Part shown: positions 9,751 to 17,954 of the stretch, piece after piece
How the letters are laid out: every line of letters begins with the position of its first letter
Numbering within the stretch: position 1 is the first letter of the stretch
Source of the DNA: Anderseniella sp963759095
Lineage (GTDB): Bacteria > Pseudomonadota > Alphaproteobacteria > Rhizobiales > Aestuariivirgaceae
Assembly: GCA_963759095.1 (NCBI GenBank)
Contig: CAVWYF010000036.1
Location: forward strand, 310,001-374,000
DNA length: 64,000 nucleotides
Direction of reading: 5' to 3'
Translations under genes and position numbers: made by a program
The notes under the pieces: model-generated
Databases searched by the model: none
What the model was told of the DNA's origin: nothing
The model's input: the letters and a program-made list of their open reading frames with translations, nothing else

Positions 9751-9767
9751 GTGCACAATTCGTGCAC
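9751..9767. promoter_or_regulatory. Inverted repeat GTGCAC-AATTC-GTGCAC, possible operator
   Basis: Two GTGCAC hexamers are separated by 5 bases, giving a symmetric site about 136 bp upstream of the small gene at 9904. The form resembles LuxR/TraR-type boxes, but no luxR or luxI gene is visible in the window, so the assignment is weak. Confidence 0.25.
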
Positions 9768-9903
9768 ACTGAATCTGAAAGCTTGGCGACAAAACGCGAT
9801 TTCATACGCAAATTCCACTGCGCCAAATGTGATGGCGTCGTTTGCGCTTTCCAACTTTCATAGGTCCAGTGGCCAAGGTTACTCTTATCTAGGAGAGTAT
9901 AAT

Positions 9904-10095
9904 ATGAAGTATCTGATCCCTGCGCTCGACAGGGCGATTGAAGTGTTTGGTTCGAAAGAGCGCGCTGAGCTATGGCTCGAAAAGATGAGCGCCGAACTTG
10001 GGACTTCGCCAAAAGCCTTGTTGGACAGCAAGGCGGGCTACGAGCGTGTTCTGAGACATCTGCACTCAGTTGATATCGCGATGAACCTGAGGTAA
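9904..10095 (+). CDS. Stand-alone MbcA/ParS/Xre-type toxin-binding domain protein (63 aa)
   Basis: The short product (MKYLIPALDRAIEVFGSKE then RAELWLEKMSAELGTSPKAL) matches the C-terminal toxin-binding domain of Xre/MbcA/ParS antitoxins (DUF2384): an AIEVFGSKERAELWL helix, a loop carrying LGTSPKALLDSKAGYERV and a final helix. ATG 9904 has AGGAGAG upstream at good spacing; a longer in-frame reading to 9628 is not supported. The N-terminal HTH of full antitoxins is missing, and no RES-domain toxin gene lies within 700 bp on either side. It is either an orphan antitoxin relic or a solitary regulator of this type. Confidence 0.55.
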   Translation: MKYLIPALDRAIEVFGSKERAELWLEKMSAELGTSPKALLDSKAGYERVLRHLHSVDIAMNLR

Positions 10096-10162
10096 GGCAT
10101 CCGCGCCCAAGAGTGTACCGCCTGTTGCCACCCCCAAGCGGTTCCCCCGATTTTCTTAGCTG

Positions 10163-10493
10163 CTAGACGGTAACGAGCTTCTCGGTGACCTTGACGGGCG
10201 TATCAGCGCTGGTCGGAACTTCCACGTCATAGGGCTTGGGGACATATGGATCTTTATGGATTGTGGTGATCCCACCTGTTGAAAGGGACAGGTCATAGGC
10301 ACTGCTGTCTGATTTTATGGCTGTGGTGATTGACCAGCTGCGCAACTGCGATAGCCAGGCACAGGCCCGCATACAAGCGAACTATGTCCCTACGAGTAAA
10401 CGGACCCTTGCGCACGGCGTTAGCGTATGCTGGGTTAAAATCCCCGGAGAAAACTGTGCTATCGGCGGTTGTGGAGTTCATGAGGGCAACCAT
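10163..10493 (-). pseudogene. Possible broken small membrane protein gene
   Basis: I do not recognise this. The minus strand has an ATG at 10493 leading to 66 residues with a basic segment (VRKGPFTRRDIVRLYAG) and one hydrophobic helix (LCLAIAVAQLV), ending at 10293. The neighbouring frame stays open to 10163 with protein-like sequence (YDLSLSTGGITTIHKDPYVP). A single shift near 10320 would join them into one protein of about 110 residues with an N-terminal membrane helix. Low confidence: composition is the only support. Confidence 0.25.
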
Positions 10494-10794
10494 TCCTTTC
10501 GCTGATGTTTACCGTTCGTCCTAGTTTACCCATTTGTTTTGCCTTATCATTATACATAAGCCAAACGTTAAATAATCAACCGTTTATCAAGTTTCGCTCA
10601 AGTTATGTCGCGAACTGGTTTTCCCTGTCTTTGCCGAGGTCTCAAACTCCGAGCTCGAAGGTCAAGTCGTCTTCGAGGTGGTTACGATGGAAAACCCAAT
10701 CGACTTGGCGATCTGTATTGTTTCGTAGCGGCTTTCAGATTATGTGCCCTGACTTAGGCATCGGCCCGCCCGCCCGTATCTGCACGCCACGCGT
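10494..10794. other. Intergenic stretch, no defensible gene
   Basis: The plus strand has a short stopped frame at about 10600-10730 with protein-like wording (VFPVFAEVSNSELEGQVVFE) but no start or ribosome site, so it may be a relic. Nothing else is seen. Confidence 0.3.
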
Positions 10795-11709
10795 TTATTC
10801 TGTGTCTTGTGGATTGTAAGCCTCGCTGCGTACCTTAACCTCAACATCCATGCCGCAGAGCCTGGTTCCCGGGCTGGGCTCATATGTGCCGCTTATGGGG
10901 GTGGCTTGATAAGGCGTTCTGGTGACAGCAACGCGGATCAGGGCTGAGCTGCCAACAATGCGATTGGTAGGGTCAAACTCAACCCAACCTTCTTCTGGCA
11001 GGTAAACTTCGGCCCAAGCATGAGTCGATCCACCACCTTCATGTTCTTGCCCATCTTCAGAAAGATCATTGAGGTAACCAGTGACAAATCTTGCTGCAAA
11101 GCCAAAATAACGCGCCGCCTGCATGAAAAGGAATGCAAAATCACGACAGCTGCCGGAGCCTGTTTCTATGGTGGCAAGAGCGCTTTGAGTGCCGGTTCTT
11201 TCCCGCCGCAAATAGACGAAGTTCTTGTTGACCGTATCAGACAGCTGCCGGAGAAAAGCCAGTACTTCATCAGGTCTGCTCACAAATGTCCTGTCCAGCC
11301 AGTTCGCAAGTGCAGCGCTTTCTTCCAGGTGTTCCAGCGCAATAAACGGTGCCAGGTCAATCAGATCCTCACTTGCATATGTAACTGGATAGAGGCTGCC
11401 AATGCGGTCGGGAGAGGCAAGGAAATCCTCATGTGAAAACCGCCTGACTAATAGTTCGCTTCTAATTTCAAGCAGCTCAGACAATTCTGAAAACGTCACA
11501 GTAGCGACAGAGTTACCAAAAGTGTCAAAGTGCCAGCGCAGATGAGCTTGAGGTGAGATCGAGATTGCGGAAGACACAAGACGAAGATCGTGGCCATCCC
11601 TGGGCCGCAGCAAAAGCCGATGCTCTCCAAACTTTACCGGTTGGCTGTAGCGATATCGTGTAGTGTGAAGAATGCGAATGGCTGTCGGCATTGGAACCTT
11701 TGTGGCCAC
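10795..11709 (-). CDS. Transglutaminase-like cysteine peptidase with bacterial N-terminal domain
   Basis: The 304-residue protein has the Bact_transglu_N beta domain at the start (RILHTTRYRYSQPVKFGEHR) and a transglutaminase core with the full catalytic triad: Cys in GSGSCRDFAFLFMQA, His in STHAWAEVYLPEEGWVEFDP, and Asp in FDPTN. Members of this family are cytoplasmic peptidase or amidase-like proteins whose substrates are mostly unknown. It is transcribed away from a second, different transglutaminase gene, with only 81 bp between the two starts, so the pair may share a control region. Confidence 0.85.
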   Translation of the reverse strand: MATKVPMPTAIRILHTTRYRYSQPVKFGEHRLLLRPRDGHDLRLVSSAISISPQAHLRWHFDTFGNSVATVTFSELSELLEIRSELLVRRFSHEDFLASPDRIGSLYPVTYASEDLIDLAPFIALEHLEESAALANWLDRTFVSRPDEVLAFLRQLSDTVNKNFVYLRRERTGTQSALATIETGSGSCRDFAFLFMQAARYFGFAARFVTGYLNDLSEDGQEHEGGGSTHAWAEVYLPEEGWVEFDPTNRIVGSSALIRVAVTRTPYQATPISGTYEPSPGTRLCGMDVEVKVRSEAYNPQDTE

Positions 11710-11790
11710 CGGAATTGGCTGTTAAACAGCAATGACTTTGGTGATGCGCCACCATGGTCGGTATTGCTCTCGCAAACAAGGATGGTTGTA

Positions 11791-12702
11791 ATGCTGATCC
11801 GGATTGGTTTTGAGATTACCGTCTCCTGCCCTACCCCTGTACCAATGCTGCTCGCCCTGTCTGTGCACAGCCAGTTTGCAGGGAGGATTATCGGATCTGA
11901 TCAAGTCAGAAGTTCTCACTCGCAAGATATCAATGAGTATGTCGACCTGTTCGGCAACCGAGTAACGCGGGTAACAGCGCCCGTTGGCGTATCCAAATTC
12001 TGGTCAGACTGCATTGTCGAAGTGGACGGACTGCCAGATAGAGTCCTGCCTCATGCACAGCAGCTGCAACTGGAGCAGTTGCCAAACGAAACTCTCACCT
12101 TTCTCATGGCCAGCCGGTATTGCGATTCAGATCTGCTGGGAGAGTTCGCGTGGAAGCAGTTTGGTCAAACCCCGACAGGTTGGCCGCGAGTACAGGCAAT
12201 CTGCGATTTTGTTCATGAGAATATTACGTTTGACTACAAATTTGGCCGACCCGACAAAACGGCTAGTGATGTCCTGTCCGAAAAGACCGGCGTATGCAGG
12301 GATTTTGCCCATCTGGCAATCAGCCTGTGCAGGGCCATGAATATACCAGCGCGCTATGCCAGTGGCTATCTGGGTGACATAGGTGTTCCGGACGCTGGTT
12401 TCGATGACTTCTGTGCCTGGTTTGAGGTGTTCCTGGATGGCCAATGGTACACTTTCGATGCCCGTTACAATGTGCCGAGAATTGGTCGAATCCTGATGGT
12501 CAGAGGCCACGATGCATCAGACGTCGCAATGATGACCTCGTTCGGCGCATACGAGCTTACAGAGTTCCGGGTATGGACGCATGAGCTGCCAGATGAAGAT
12601 GACAACAATGTCTTGCTTGAAGGCTTGTCCACTAGACCACATCCGCAACAGCGGGGCTTAGGTGGCCAAGTGGTGACTTCAGCCTACATAGCAAGGGCTT
12701 GA
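11791..12702 (+). CDS. Transglutaminase-like domain protein
   Basis: This is a second transglutaminase-fold protein (303 residues). The core carries Cys in KTGVCRDFAHLAISLCRAMN, His/Trp region DDFCAWFEVFLDGQWYTFDA and Asp in FDARYN. The usual HAW is replaced by CAW (DFCAWFEV), so the canonical catalytic histidine is not evident; the family includes such variants but activity is uncertain. ATG 11791 is chosen because AAGGA lies at 11778-11782, 8 bases upstream; ATG 11782 is too close and longer readings run into the divergent gene. It diverges from the transglutaminase at 10795-11709. A tandem or divergent pair like this is common in alphaproteobacteria. Confidence 0.8.
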   Translation: MLIRIGFEITVSCPTPVPMLLALSVHSQFAGRIIGSDQVRSSHSQDINEYVDLFGNRVTRVTAPVGVSKFWSDCIVEVDGLPDRVLPHAQQLQLEQLPNETLTFLMASRYCDSDLLGEFAWKQFGQTPTGWPRVQAICDFVHENITFDYKFGRPDKTASDVLSEKTGVCRDFAHLAISLCRAMNIPARYASGYLGDIGVPDAGFDDFCAWFEVFLDGQWYTFDARYNVPRIGRILMVRGHDASDVAMMTSFGAYELTEFRVWTHELPDEDDNNVLLEGLSTRPHPQQRGLGGQVVTSAYIARA

Positions 12703-13146
12703 AGAACTCAAGACTGTTGGTGATTGAAGCTGCCATCGGTGATTGCGGCGACTCCCGAATGGGCATCCAAGATGCTCCCCTGGACGCTTGAAGCGCACCT
12801 TAGGAGTTGTCGCATAGGGAGGCATCCCCATGCAACAGCGGCCGAAGCACATCACCTGGCCCGAGAACGGCTCTCGAAGTATCCAAGATAATGTCTATTT
12901 CTGGCACAAAACGGAAGTGGCACCGGCGTCCCGCGACTTCCGACCGATCAAGTGCGGTTGCGAATCAGCCCTGCTCGAAGGCCGTTTCTATCTGTCTCAG
13001 TGAAGGTTTTCTCCAAGTGAAAAATAGCAGCATCCTCCCAGCGCAGATGCTGGGGATGGACAGTGGTTGCCTAAGTCACGCCGTAAATACCCGATAGGTA
13101 AGATTTCATGCGATCAGGATACCAACTGCAGCGACAGGGAGTTCTC
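12703..13146. other. Intergenic stretch before the binding-protein operon
   Basis: There is no convincing gene. The segment around 12880-12910 reads in two frames as SISGTKRKW and NVYFWHKTE, reminiscent of the FGTKRT/CFWHKAD readings of dispersed intergenic repeats in Rhizobiales; this is an untested impression. A promoter for the operon starting at 13147 must lie here. Confidence 0.3.
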
Positions 13147-14109
13147 ATGTTGAAATATCTAAGATGTATCGCATTGATAATCCTCGGTATGAATTTGGCG
13201 ATCGGGTCTGCTCGGGCATCGGATGTCGTCATTGGCATTCCAAGCTGGTCCTCTGCAGATGCCACCGCGCATGTATTAAGAGAATTACTTTCGACTAGAC
13301 TTGGTCTTGATGTAGCCGTCAAAAAAGGAACCAACGAGGAAATTTTCGCTGGCATGGATCAAGGAACAATCCACGTCCATCCCGAGGTCTGGCTACCTAA
13401 TCACAAGGCACTTCATGACAAATATGTCATCCGTCGCAAGACAGCAGTTCTGAGCGAAAAGGGCATACCAGCAGAACAGGGAGTATGTGTAACGCGCCAG
13501 ACGGCTGAACAGTTCGGCATACACAAGATCGAAGATCTCTCTAATCCTGAAAAGGCGAAAACTTTCGATACAAACCAGGACGGCCTTGGTGAGATGTGGA
13601 TTGGAAATTCGGACTGGTCGTCAACAAGGATAGAAAAAATTAGGGCCAAGAGTTATGGCCACGCCAAGACGATGCAACTGCTCGAAGCTCAGGAAACAGT
13701 GGCTATGGCCGCGATTGATGCTGCAGTTGCGGTCAATCGGCCGCTAGCATTCTACTGCTACGCTCCGCACCATCTTTTCTCACTGCATGAGGTAGTGTTT
13801 TTGCAAGAGCCGCCATACAGCCCACTTTCGTGGCACATTGTTGATCCGACCGATGATCCGCTGTGGCTTGATCATTCGCAAGCCGCAGTCGCTTGGCCGA
13901 CGTCTTTCCTGCACATTGTTTATTCAACAAAACTCGCCGATGCCCATCCAAGAGCTGCAAAATTGCTGTCAGCTATTAAACTCGATGTCGACACCGTTTC
14001 AGCTATGACATACGCGATTGTCGTCGATGGTATCCCAGCTGCCGCCTTTGCCAAACAGTGGGTCAAAGACAACAGCGAGCGTATCGATGCATGGGTTGTG
14101 GCCAAATGA
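13147..14109 (+). CDS. Glycine betaine/choline/proline-type ABC transporter substrate-binding protein (OpuAC-like)
   Basis: This is a periplasmic binding protein of the quaternary-amine type. A signal peptide (LRCIALIILGMNLAIGSARA) is followed by VVIGIPSWSSADATAHVLRE, GMDQGTIHVHPEVWLPNHKA and DPLWLDHSQAAVAWP, all typical of the OpuAC fold, with several aromatic residues that could form a ligand cage. ATG 13147 is preceded by AGGGAG at 5-base spacing; an in-frame earlier codon at 13108 has none. The stop overlaps the start of the L,D-transpeptidase by 4 bases (ATGA), so the two are translationally coupled. No permease or ATPase gene is present, so it is an orphan binding protein or serves a transporter elsewhere. 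Confidence 0.8.
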   Translation: MLKYLRCIALIILGMNLAIGSARASDVVIGIPSWSSADATAHVLRELLSTRLGLDVAVKKGTNEEIFAGMDQGTIHVHPEVWLPNHKALHDKYVIRRKTAVLSEKGIPAEQGVCVTRQTAEQFGIHKIEDLSNPEKAKTFDTNQDGLGEMWIGNSDWSSTRIEKIRAKSYGHAKTMQLLEAQETVAMAAIDAAVAVNRPLAFYCYAPHHLFSLHEVVFLQEPPYSPLSWHIVDPTDDPLWLDHSQAAVAWPTSFLHIVYSTKLADAHPRAAKLLSAIKLDVDTVSAMTYAIVVDGIPAAAFAKQWVKDNSERIDAWVVAK

Positions 14110-14825
14110 AGAAGATCAGGCAAACTGCCGCAACGAGGTTCATCTCAGTCTTGCAAATATTAGGCAGACAAATTCCGCAAACCATGGTCTACACCTTTGC
14201 ACTGATCATTTCGTTGACTGCACAAGAAGTATTGGCAGCATCTAGCAAGATTTATGATCAGCAGGAACGCCGCTGGGTCGAGTATACGCCTGATCGAGCC
14301 CGAGAGTTCTACCGGCGTCATGATCAAACGCCAGCCAGCTTCCGCCGTAAGGTGGTTCCATTCCGGACTGCTGAAAAACCGGGAACGATTATCATCGATG
14401 GTGTGCGGCATTTTCTGTATTTGGTCTTACCGGACAAGCAGGCGATCCGTTATGGCATCGGTGTCGGGCGAGAGGGTTTTGGCTGGACTGGAATCGTAAA
14501 AGTGGGGCGCAAACAAGAATGGCCGCGTTGGACGCCACCCGCGGAAATGATTGAGCGAGATCCCAAGCTGGTAAAGTATGCCAACGGTATGCCCGGCGGC
14601 CCCGAAAACCCACTTGGTGCCCGCGCGATTTATTTGTTTGAGGGCAGTCGGGACACGCTTTACCGCATCCACGGCACAACTGAGCCATGGTCGATCGGCC
14701 TGAATATTTCATCAGGCTGCATTAGAATGAACAATGACGATGTTGTTGATCTCTTTCAGCAGGTCGAGATTGGAGCCAAGGTGATCGTGCTTTTCCAGGG
14801 TGCCTCACTGCTCAAGGGCGTATGA
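14106..14825 (+). CDS. L,D-transpeptidase (YkuD family), exported
   Basis: This periplasmic enzyme makes 3-3 peptidoglycan cross-links or attaches proteins to peptidoglycan. The start overlaps the preceding stop (ATGA). A membrane/signal segment (TMVYTFALIISLTAQEVLAA) precedes the YkuD domain, which carries the signature YRIHGTT..SIGLNISSGCIRMNNDDV with catalytic Cys in SSGCIR and His in IHG. Length (239 residues) is normal for single-domain YkuD proteins of Rhizobiales. Coupling to a quaternary-amine binding protein and a small lipoprotein suggests an envelope or osmotic-stress unit; this role is inference. Confidence 0.88.
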   Translation: MKKIRQTAATRFISVLQILGRQIPQTMVYTFALIISLTAQEVLAASSKIYDQQERRWVEYTPDRAREFYRRHDQTPASFRRKVVPFRTAEKPGTIIIDGVRHFLYLVLPDKQAIRYGIGVGREGFGWTGIVKVGRKQEWPRWTPPAEMIERDPKLVKYANGMPGGPENPLGARAIYLFEGSRDTLYRIHGTTEPWSIGLNISSGCIRMNNDDVVDLFQQVEIGAKVIVLFQGASLLKGV

Positions 14826-14861
14826 CCGTTCAATTAGAAACAGCTGATGAGGAGACAGCCT

Positions 14862-15197
14862 GTGCGATACTTATCGGCTGATGCAACAATTCGTCTGATC
14901 ACGTTGGCGCTGCTTGGTTTTGTCCTGGCAGGATGCGCCAGTTCCCAGACAGGTACCGTGTCGGCCAATCAGCCGGGTGAAATTCGCAACACGACCGAAA
15001 CAGCGCCTGCCGATTTGCAACTGTCATGCGCCAGCGCCGCTGCCAACCAATTTGGCCTACCGTCTGACAAGGTGCTTCCTACCGCATCCAGCAAACTTTC
15101 CGATGGTACCTACAATATTCAACTCACGGCTGATGGCCAGAACTACGTGTGCAAAATTGATGAAAATGCGAGCGTCCTGGGAATCACTCCCACCTAG
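14862..15197 (+). CDS. Small lipoprotein of unknown function
   Basis: The product has a lipoprotein signal (LITLALLGFVLAGCASSQ; lipobox LAGC) and a mature part of about 85 residues with two further cysteines that could form a disulfide (LSCASAAA, NYVCKID). A GTG at 14862 is chosen because GAGGAG lies exactly 7 bases upstream; the ATG at 14847 sits inside that ribosome site. It is 36 bp behind the L,D-transpeptidase on the same strand and probably in its operon. The mature sequence AAANQFGLPSDKVLPTASSK resembles small envelope proteins often annotated without function. Confidence 0.65.
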   Translation: MRYLSADATIRLITLALLGFVLAGCASSQTGTVSANQPGEIRNTTETAPADLQLSCASAAANQFGLPSDKVLPTASSKLSDGTYNIQLTADGQNYVCKIDENASVLGITPT

Positions 15198-15377
15198 GCG
15201 AAACGTCCTGTCTTCCAAATATCTTAGAGTCCGGCTGAATTTCGATTCAAAGATTTCTTTCATCGAATTGGAGGCATGTAATTGGCTGGGGCAAGGTCGT
15301 CTTCTGGCATATTCCGTTGAAAAAGTCGGCGACTTGACTGTTTGGGATACGTGGCCGCGCTGGGTTGGTTTCTCGGT

Positions 15378-15600
15378 TTATGCAGCTTGGTGGGTGGAGC
15401 GTGGTGTGGTGATGAGTTTTGCTAGTTTTCTGAGGTTCTGAGCGGTAGCTGCGAGTCGGAATTCGTCACGAACCCCGCAGGGGCCACGTAATCGCAGTCT
15501 TCCCAATCCCAGAATGCGCTTGAGATGGGCAAACAGCATCTCGACCTTTTTGCGCAACTTGCACGAGATGGCATAGTCCACAGTCTGGGTGATCTTGCGC
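15378..15600 (-). pseudogene. IS1182-family transposase C-terminal fragment (inverted copy)
   Basis: It reads DYAISCKLRKKVEMLFAHLK then RILGLGRLRLRGP and AATAQNLRKLAKL, the C-terminal signature of IS1182-type transposases. It is only about 70 residues long and lacks the catalytic core. It faces away from the longer plus-strand fragment, with which it shares nearly the same amino-acid sequence. Confidence 0.7.
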
Positions 15601-15611
15601 GCGACATCGCG

Positions 15612-16195
15612 GGAAGGTTCGTAGATGGATCGGGTTACGGATCAGGTGAACTGCTGGGATGGCTGGTTGAGGAACAGGGGATCGAACCGCATATCCCTGT
15701 GATTGATAAATCAAAGCGTACAGACGGGACATTCTCGCGAGAAGACTTCACGTATGATTACGAGACTGACGCTTACACTTGTCCTGCTGGAAAGAAGTTG
15801 CTCAAAAGCAGACGCAACTTCCAGACCATTCGTTCTGAGCCGAAGGACACTGGCTTCATGAAATACGGTGCCGCAAAGGCAGAATGTGAGGCATGTCAGT
15901 TGAAAGAACAGTGCTGCCCAAAGGGCGCCCCACGAAGGCTTCTTCGAACACAGCAGGAAGGGCCCGCCAAATGGCCCGCGACATCGCCAATACCGAAGAT
16001 TATGCGATCTCATGCAAACTCAGAAAGAAGGTCGAAATGCTGTTCGCGCATCTGAAGCGAATTCTTGGTCTGAGGCGGCTCAGATTGCGAGGGCCGTGTG
16101 ATGCAAACGACGAATTCCTCCTCGCAGCAACCGCCCAGAACCTCAGAAAGCTAGCAAAACTCTTCCCAATTAACAAACAGCCACAAACCGCGTGA
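15612..16195 (+). pseudogene. IS1182-family transposase C-terminal fragment, frameshifted
   Basis: The fragment starts inside the transposase at GSGYGSGELLGWLVEEQGIE and runs through the diagnostic HIPVIDKSKRTDGTFSREDF, YTCPAGKKLL and CEACQLKEQCCPK segments. It then needs a frame change near 15930 to continue as ARDIANTEDYAISCKLRKKV and finish at 16195. The N-terminal half is missing. Together with the inverted fragment it forms the palindromic remnant at 15315-16260. Confidence 0.75.
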
Positions 16196-16431
16196 CCGAA
16201 CGCGATTCAACTATCCTTCAAACACCTCAATAACAACTTTCAGAACCGACTTTTTCAACGAAATTAGCCCAACGGAGACGTTCGACACTACCTTTCGAAC
16301 TCGAAGAATCGTCCCTTAGCTGCCGTTCAGATCAACCGGACGAAAACCCGCTTCTGACCCAATGCAAACACTGTTCTTAGACGTTCTGCGCTGGTGAAAA
16401 TTCTTCCAGTTCCCACCAATCAGCGGCTGCT

Positions 16432-17382
16432 TCATGCAGCAGTACCCTGTACCGCAATGTATAGTGCATATGCCGTCAGCAAGCCAATGCCTACCAGCCG
16501 TCCAATTGTCTTCAGGTACAACAATGCAAGCAATACAATCGCCACGCTCACCATTATTGGTCCGTCGAAGACAGCAAACCTGGTTGCGACGGAAACAGGT
16601 GCAACCACGGCTGTAATGCCCAAAATGGCCAGAATGTTGAAGATGTTGCTGCCGACAATGTTAGCCAGGACAACATCTGAATGTTGGCGCCAAGCTGCGA
16701 CAAGTGCAGTAGCGAGTTCGGGCAGAGATGTGCCTACAGCTACTATTGTTAATCCAATTACAGCTTCTGTCACGCCGAAGTCCCTCGCGATACCCGTCGC
16801 GCCGTCGACCATGAACCGGGCACCCGCCACCAGCATGATCAAACCCAAAACTACCTCAATCACAGACCGCAAGCCCGACAGATTAATCTGTTCTTCTGCG
16901 ACGGTAGCTTCCTGGACAAAAACTGAAGTTCGCCGCTTCTTTTCCAGGAGAATGGTAATTGCAAGATAGAGGCCCATCGCGATCAGCAACGCAATTCCAG
17001 AAAGGCGGCTGATCTGGCCAGAGAATAGAAAAGGCAGCATGCCGATCGAAACCGCAGTCATCACAACGCATTCACGCCGTATGGACTTGTCTGAGACCGC
17101 GATTGGCATGATGAGCGCGGCGACGCCAACAATCAGAAGTATGTTGGCAATGTTGGAACCGACAATGTTGCCGATTGCGATGTCTGGTGAACCCGCAAGT
17201 GCTGCCTGCACGGATACAAGCAGTTCGGGCGCCGATGTGCCGAACCCGACAATCACCATACCAACAACCAATTTCGAGATATTCAGGCGCTCAGCAATTG
17301 CGACACTGCCGCGTACAAGCCCCTCGCCGCCAAAAAAAAGCAAGCCTAGACCACCGATAAGCAAGAACAAGTCCCAAGCCAT
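16432..17382 (-). CDS. Calcium/sodium antiporter (CaCA superfamily, YrbG type)
   Basis: This is an inner-membrane cation/Ca2+ exchanger with about ten membrane segments. The two inverted alpha repeats are clear: GFGTSAPELLVS...GNIVGSNIANILL in the first half and AVGTSLPELATA...ANIVGSNIFNILA in the second, each with the acidic residue that binds the ion. ATG 17382 (MAWDLFLLIGG) is chosen for its GGAG ribosome site 8-9 bases upstream; an in-frame codon at 17412 has none. The length, 316 residues, is normal for the family. It probably expels Ca2+ using the sodium gradient. It is monocistronic. Confidence 0.88.
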   Translation of the reverse strand: MAWDLFLLIGGLGLLFFGGEGLVRGSVAIAERLNISKLVVGMVIVGFGTSAPELLVSVQAALAGSPDIAIGNIVGSNIANILLIVGVAALIMPIAVSDKSIRRECVVMTAVSIGMLPFLFSGQISRLSGIALLIAMGLYLAITILLEKKRRTSVFVQEATVAEEQINLSGLRSVIEVVLGLIMLVAGARFMVDGATGIARDFGVTEAVIGLTIVAVGTSLPELATALVAAWRQHSDVVLANIVGSNIFNILAILGITAVVAPVSVATRFAVFDGPIMVSVAIVLLALLYLKTIGRLVGIGLLTAYALYIAVQGTAA

Positions 17383-17412
17383 AGCGCTGCTCCAAGAATA
17401 CGATGCCCTCAA

Positions 17413-17662
17413 CCGCTAAATGCTTTCACTTCAAGCGGTTCGAGGGAAGCGGCAAGCGTCAAGGCCAGTCGGTGTCACTCAAATGGTCACCCCACTACCG
17501 CCTTACAAGCCACCTTGGAATATAGTTTCAAGCGGTTGATAACACACGAGGGGGGTCTCTTGGCCGTTGTCTCAACAAAATAACTGCCAGAGTCTATTGA
17601 ACAACTGAAGTTTCACCACATATCTTGACTCACCCAATCTTGGGCTGTGGAGTGCACCTTAG
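17413..17662. other. Intergenic stretch upstream of the antiporter gene
   Basis: It contains the antiporter promoter region on the minus strand. No gene or strong hairpin is seen. Confidence 0.3.
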
Positions 17663-17800
17663 ATGCTTCATGACTTTCAGATGTCAGATGTCGTGTTAAT
17701 TTTTCTATTACTTATTGTGGTGGCCTGTTTCGTAGCAATCCAATTTGCTCCGAGAACAAACAAGGAACAATTAGATGAATTCCTGTCTGACGGGAGTTGA
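17663..17800 (+). CDS. Candidate small membrane protein (45 aa)
   Basis: This short frame begins at ATG 17663 with GGAG 10 bases upstream. It encodes a single strongly hydrophobic helix (VVLIFLLLIVVACFVAIQF) followed by a charged tail (RTNKEQLDEFLSDGS). The amphipathic layout is that of small inner-membrane proteins. It lies 154 bp upstream of the universal stress protein gene on the same strand. Homologues cannot be checked here, so this stays a candidate. Confidence 0.4.
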   Translation: MLHDFQMSDVVLIFLLLIVVACFVAIQFAPRTNKEQLDEFLSDGS

Positions 17801-17954
17801 ACCCGCGTCAGAAGTTTCCGATTATTGAATGAACTGTTACTTGGTGGTGCAACCAGATTTCTGCTCAACCACATGGCTGTTCCGGTTTTGATGTCACACT
17901 GAAAGGTTCTGGCGCTCGAGTTCATCAGATACTTCGTTTCTTGGAGAAATTTAT

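Larger units (their letters stand above)
15315..16260. mobile_element. IS1182-family remnant arranged as an inverted duplication
   Basis: The ends are mirror images: CGTTGAAAAAGTCGG at 15315-15329 and CCGACTTTTTCAACG at 16246-16260. Each end is followed inward by the C-terminal coding part of the same kind of transposase, one on the minus strand (15378-15600) and one on the plus strand (15612-16195). Both ends are therefore right ends of an IS1182-type element; the left half with most of the transposase is gone. Nothing here can transpose on its own. Confidence 0.7.

Noticed and set aside
9628..9903. N-terminal extension of the antitoxin-like protein to 9628
   Set aside because: The extension has no ribosome site, odd composition and several cysteines, while ATG 9904 has AGGAGAG at good spacing.
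10505..10819. 104-codon plus-strand frame
   Set aside because: It has no ribosome site or motif and a low-complexity Ser/Arg composition, and its end overlaps the transglutaminase gene.
17790..17818. tRNA T-arm-like sequence (GGGAGTTGAACCCGC)
   Set aside because: No acceptor, D or anticodon arms can be drawn around it, and it overlaps the end of the small membrane-protein frame.
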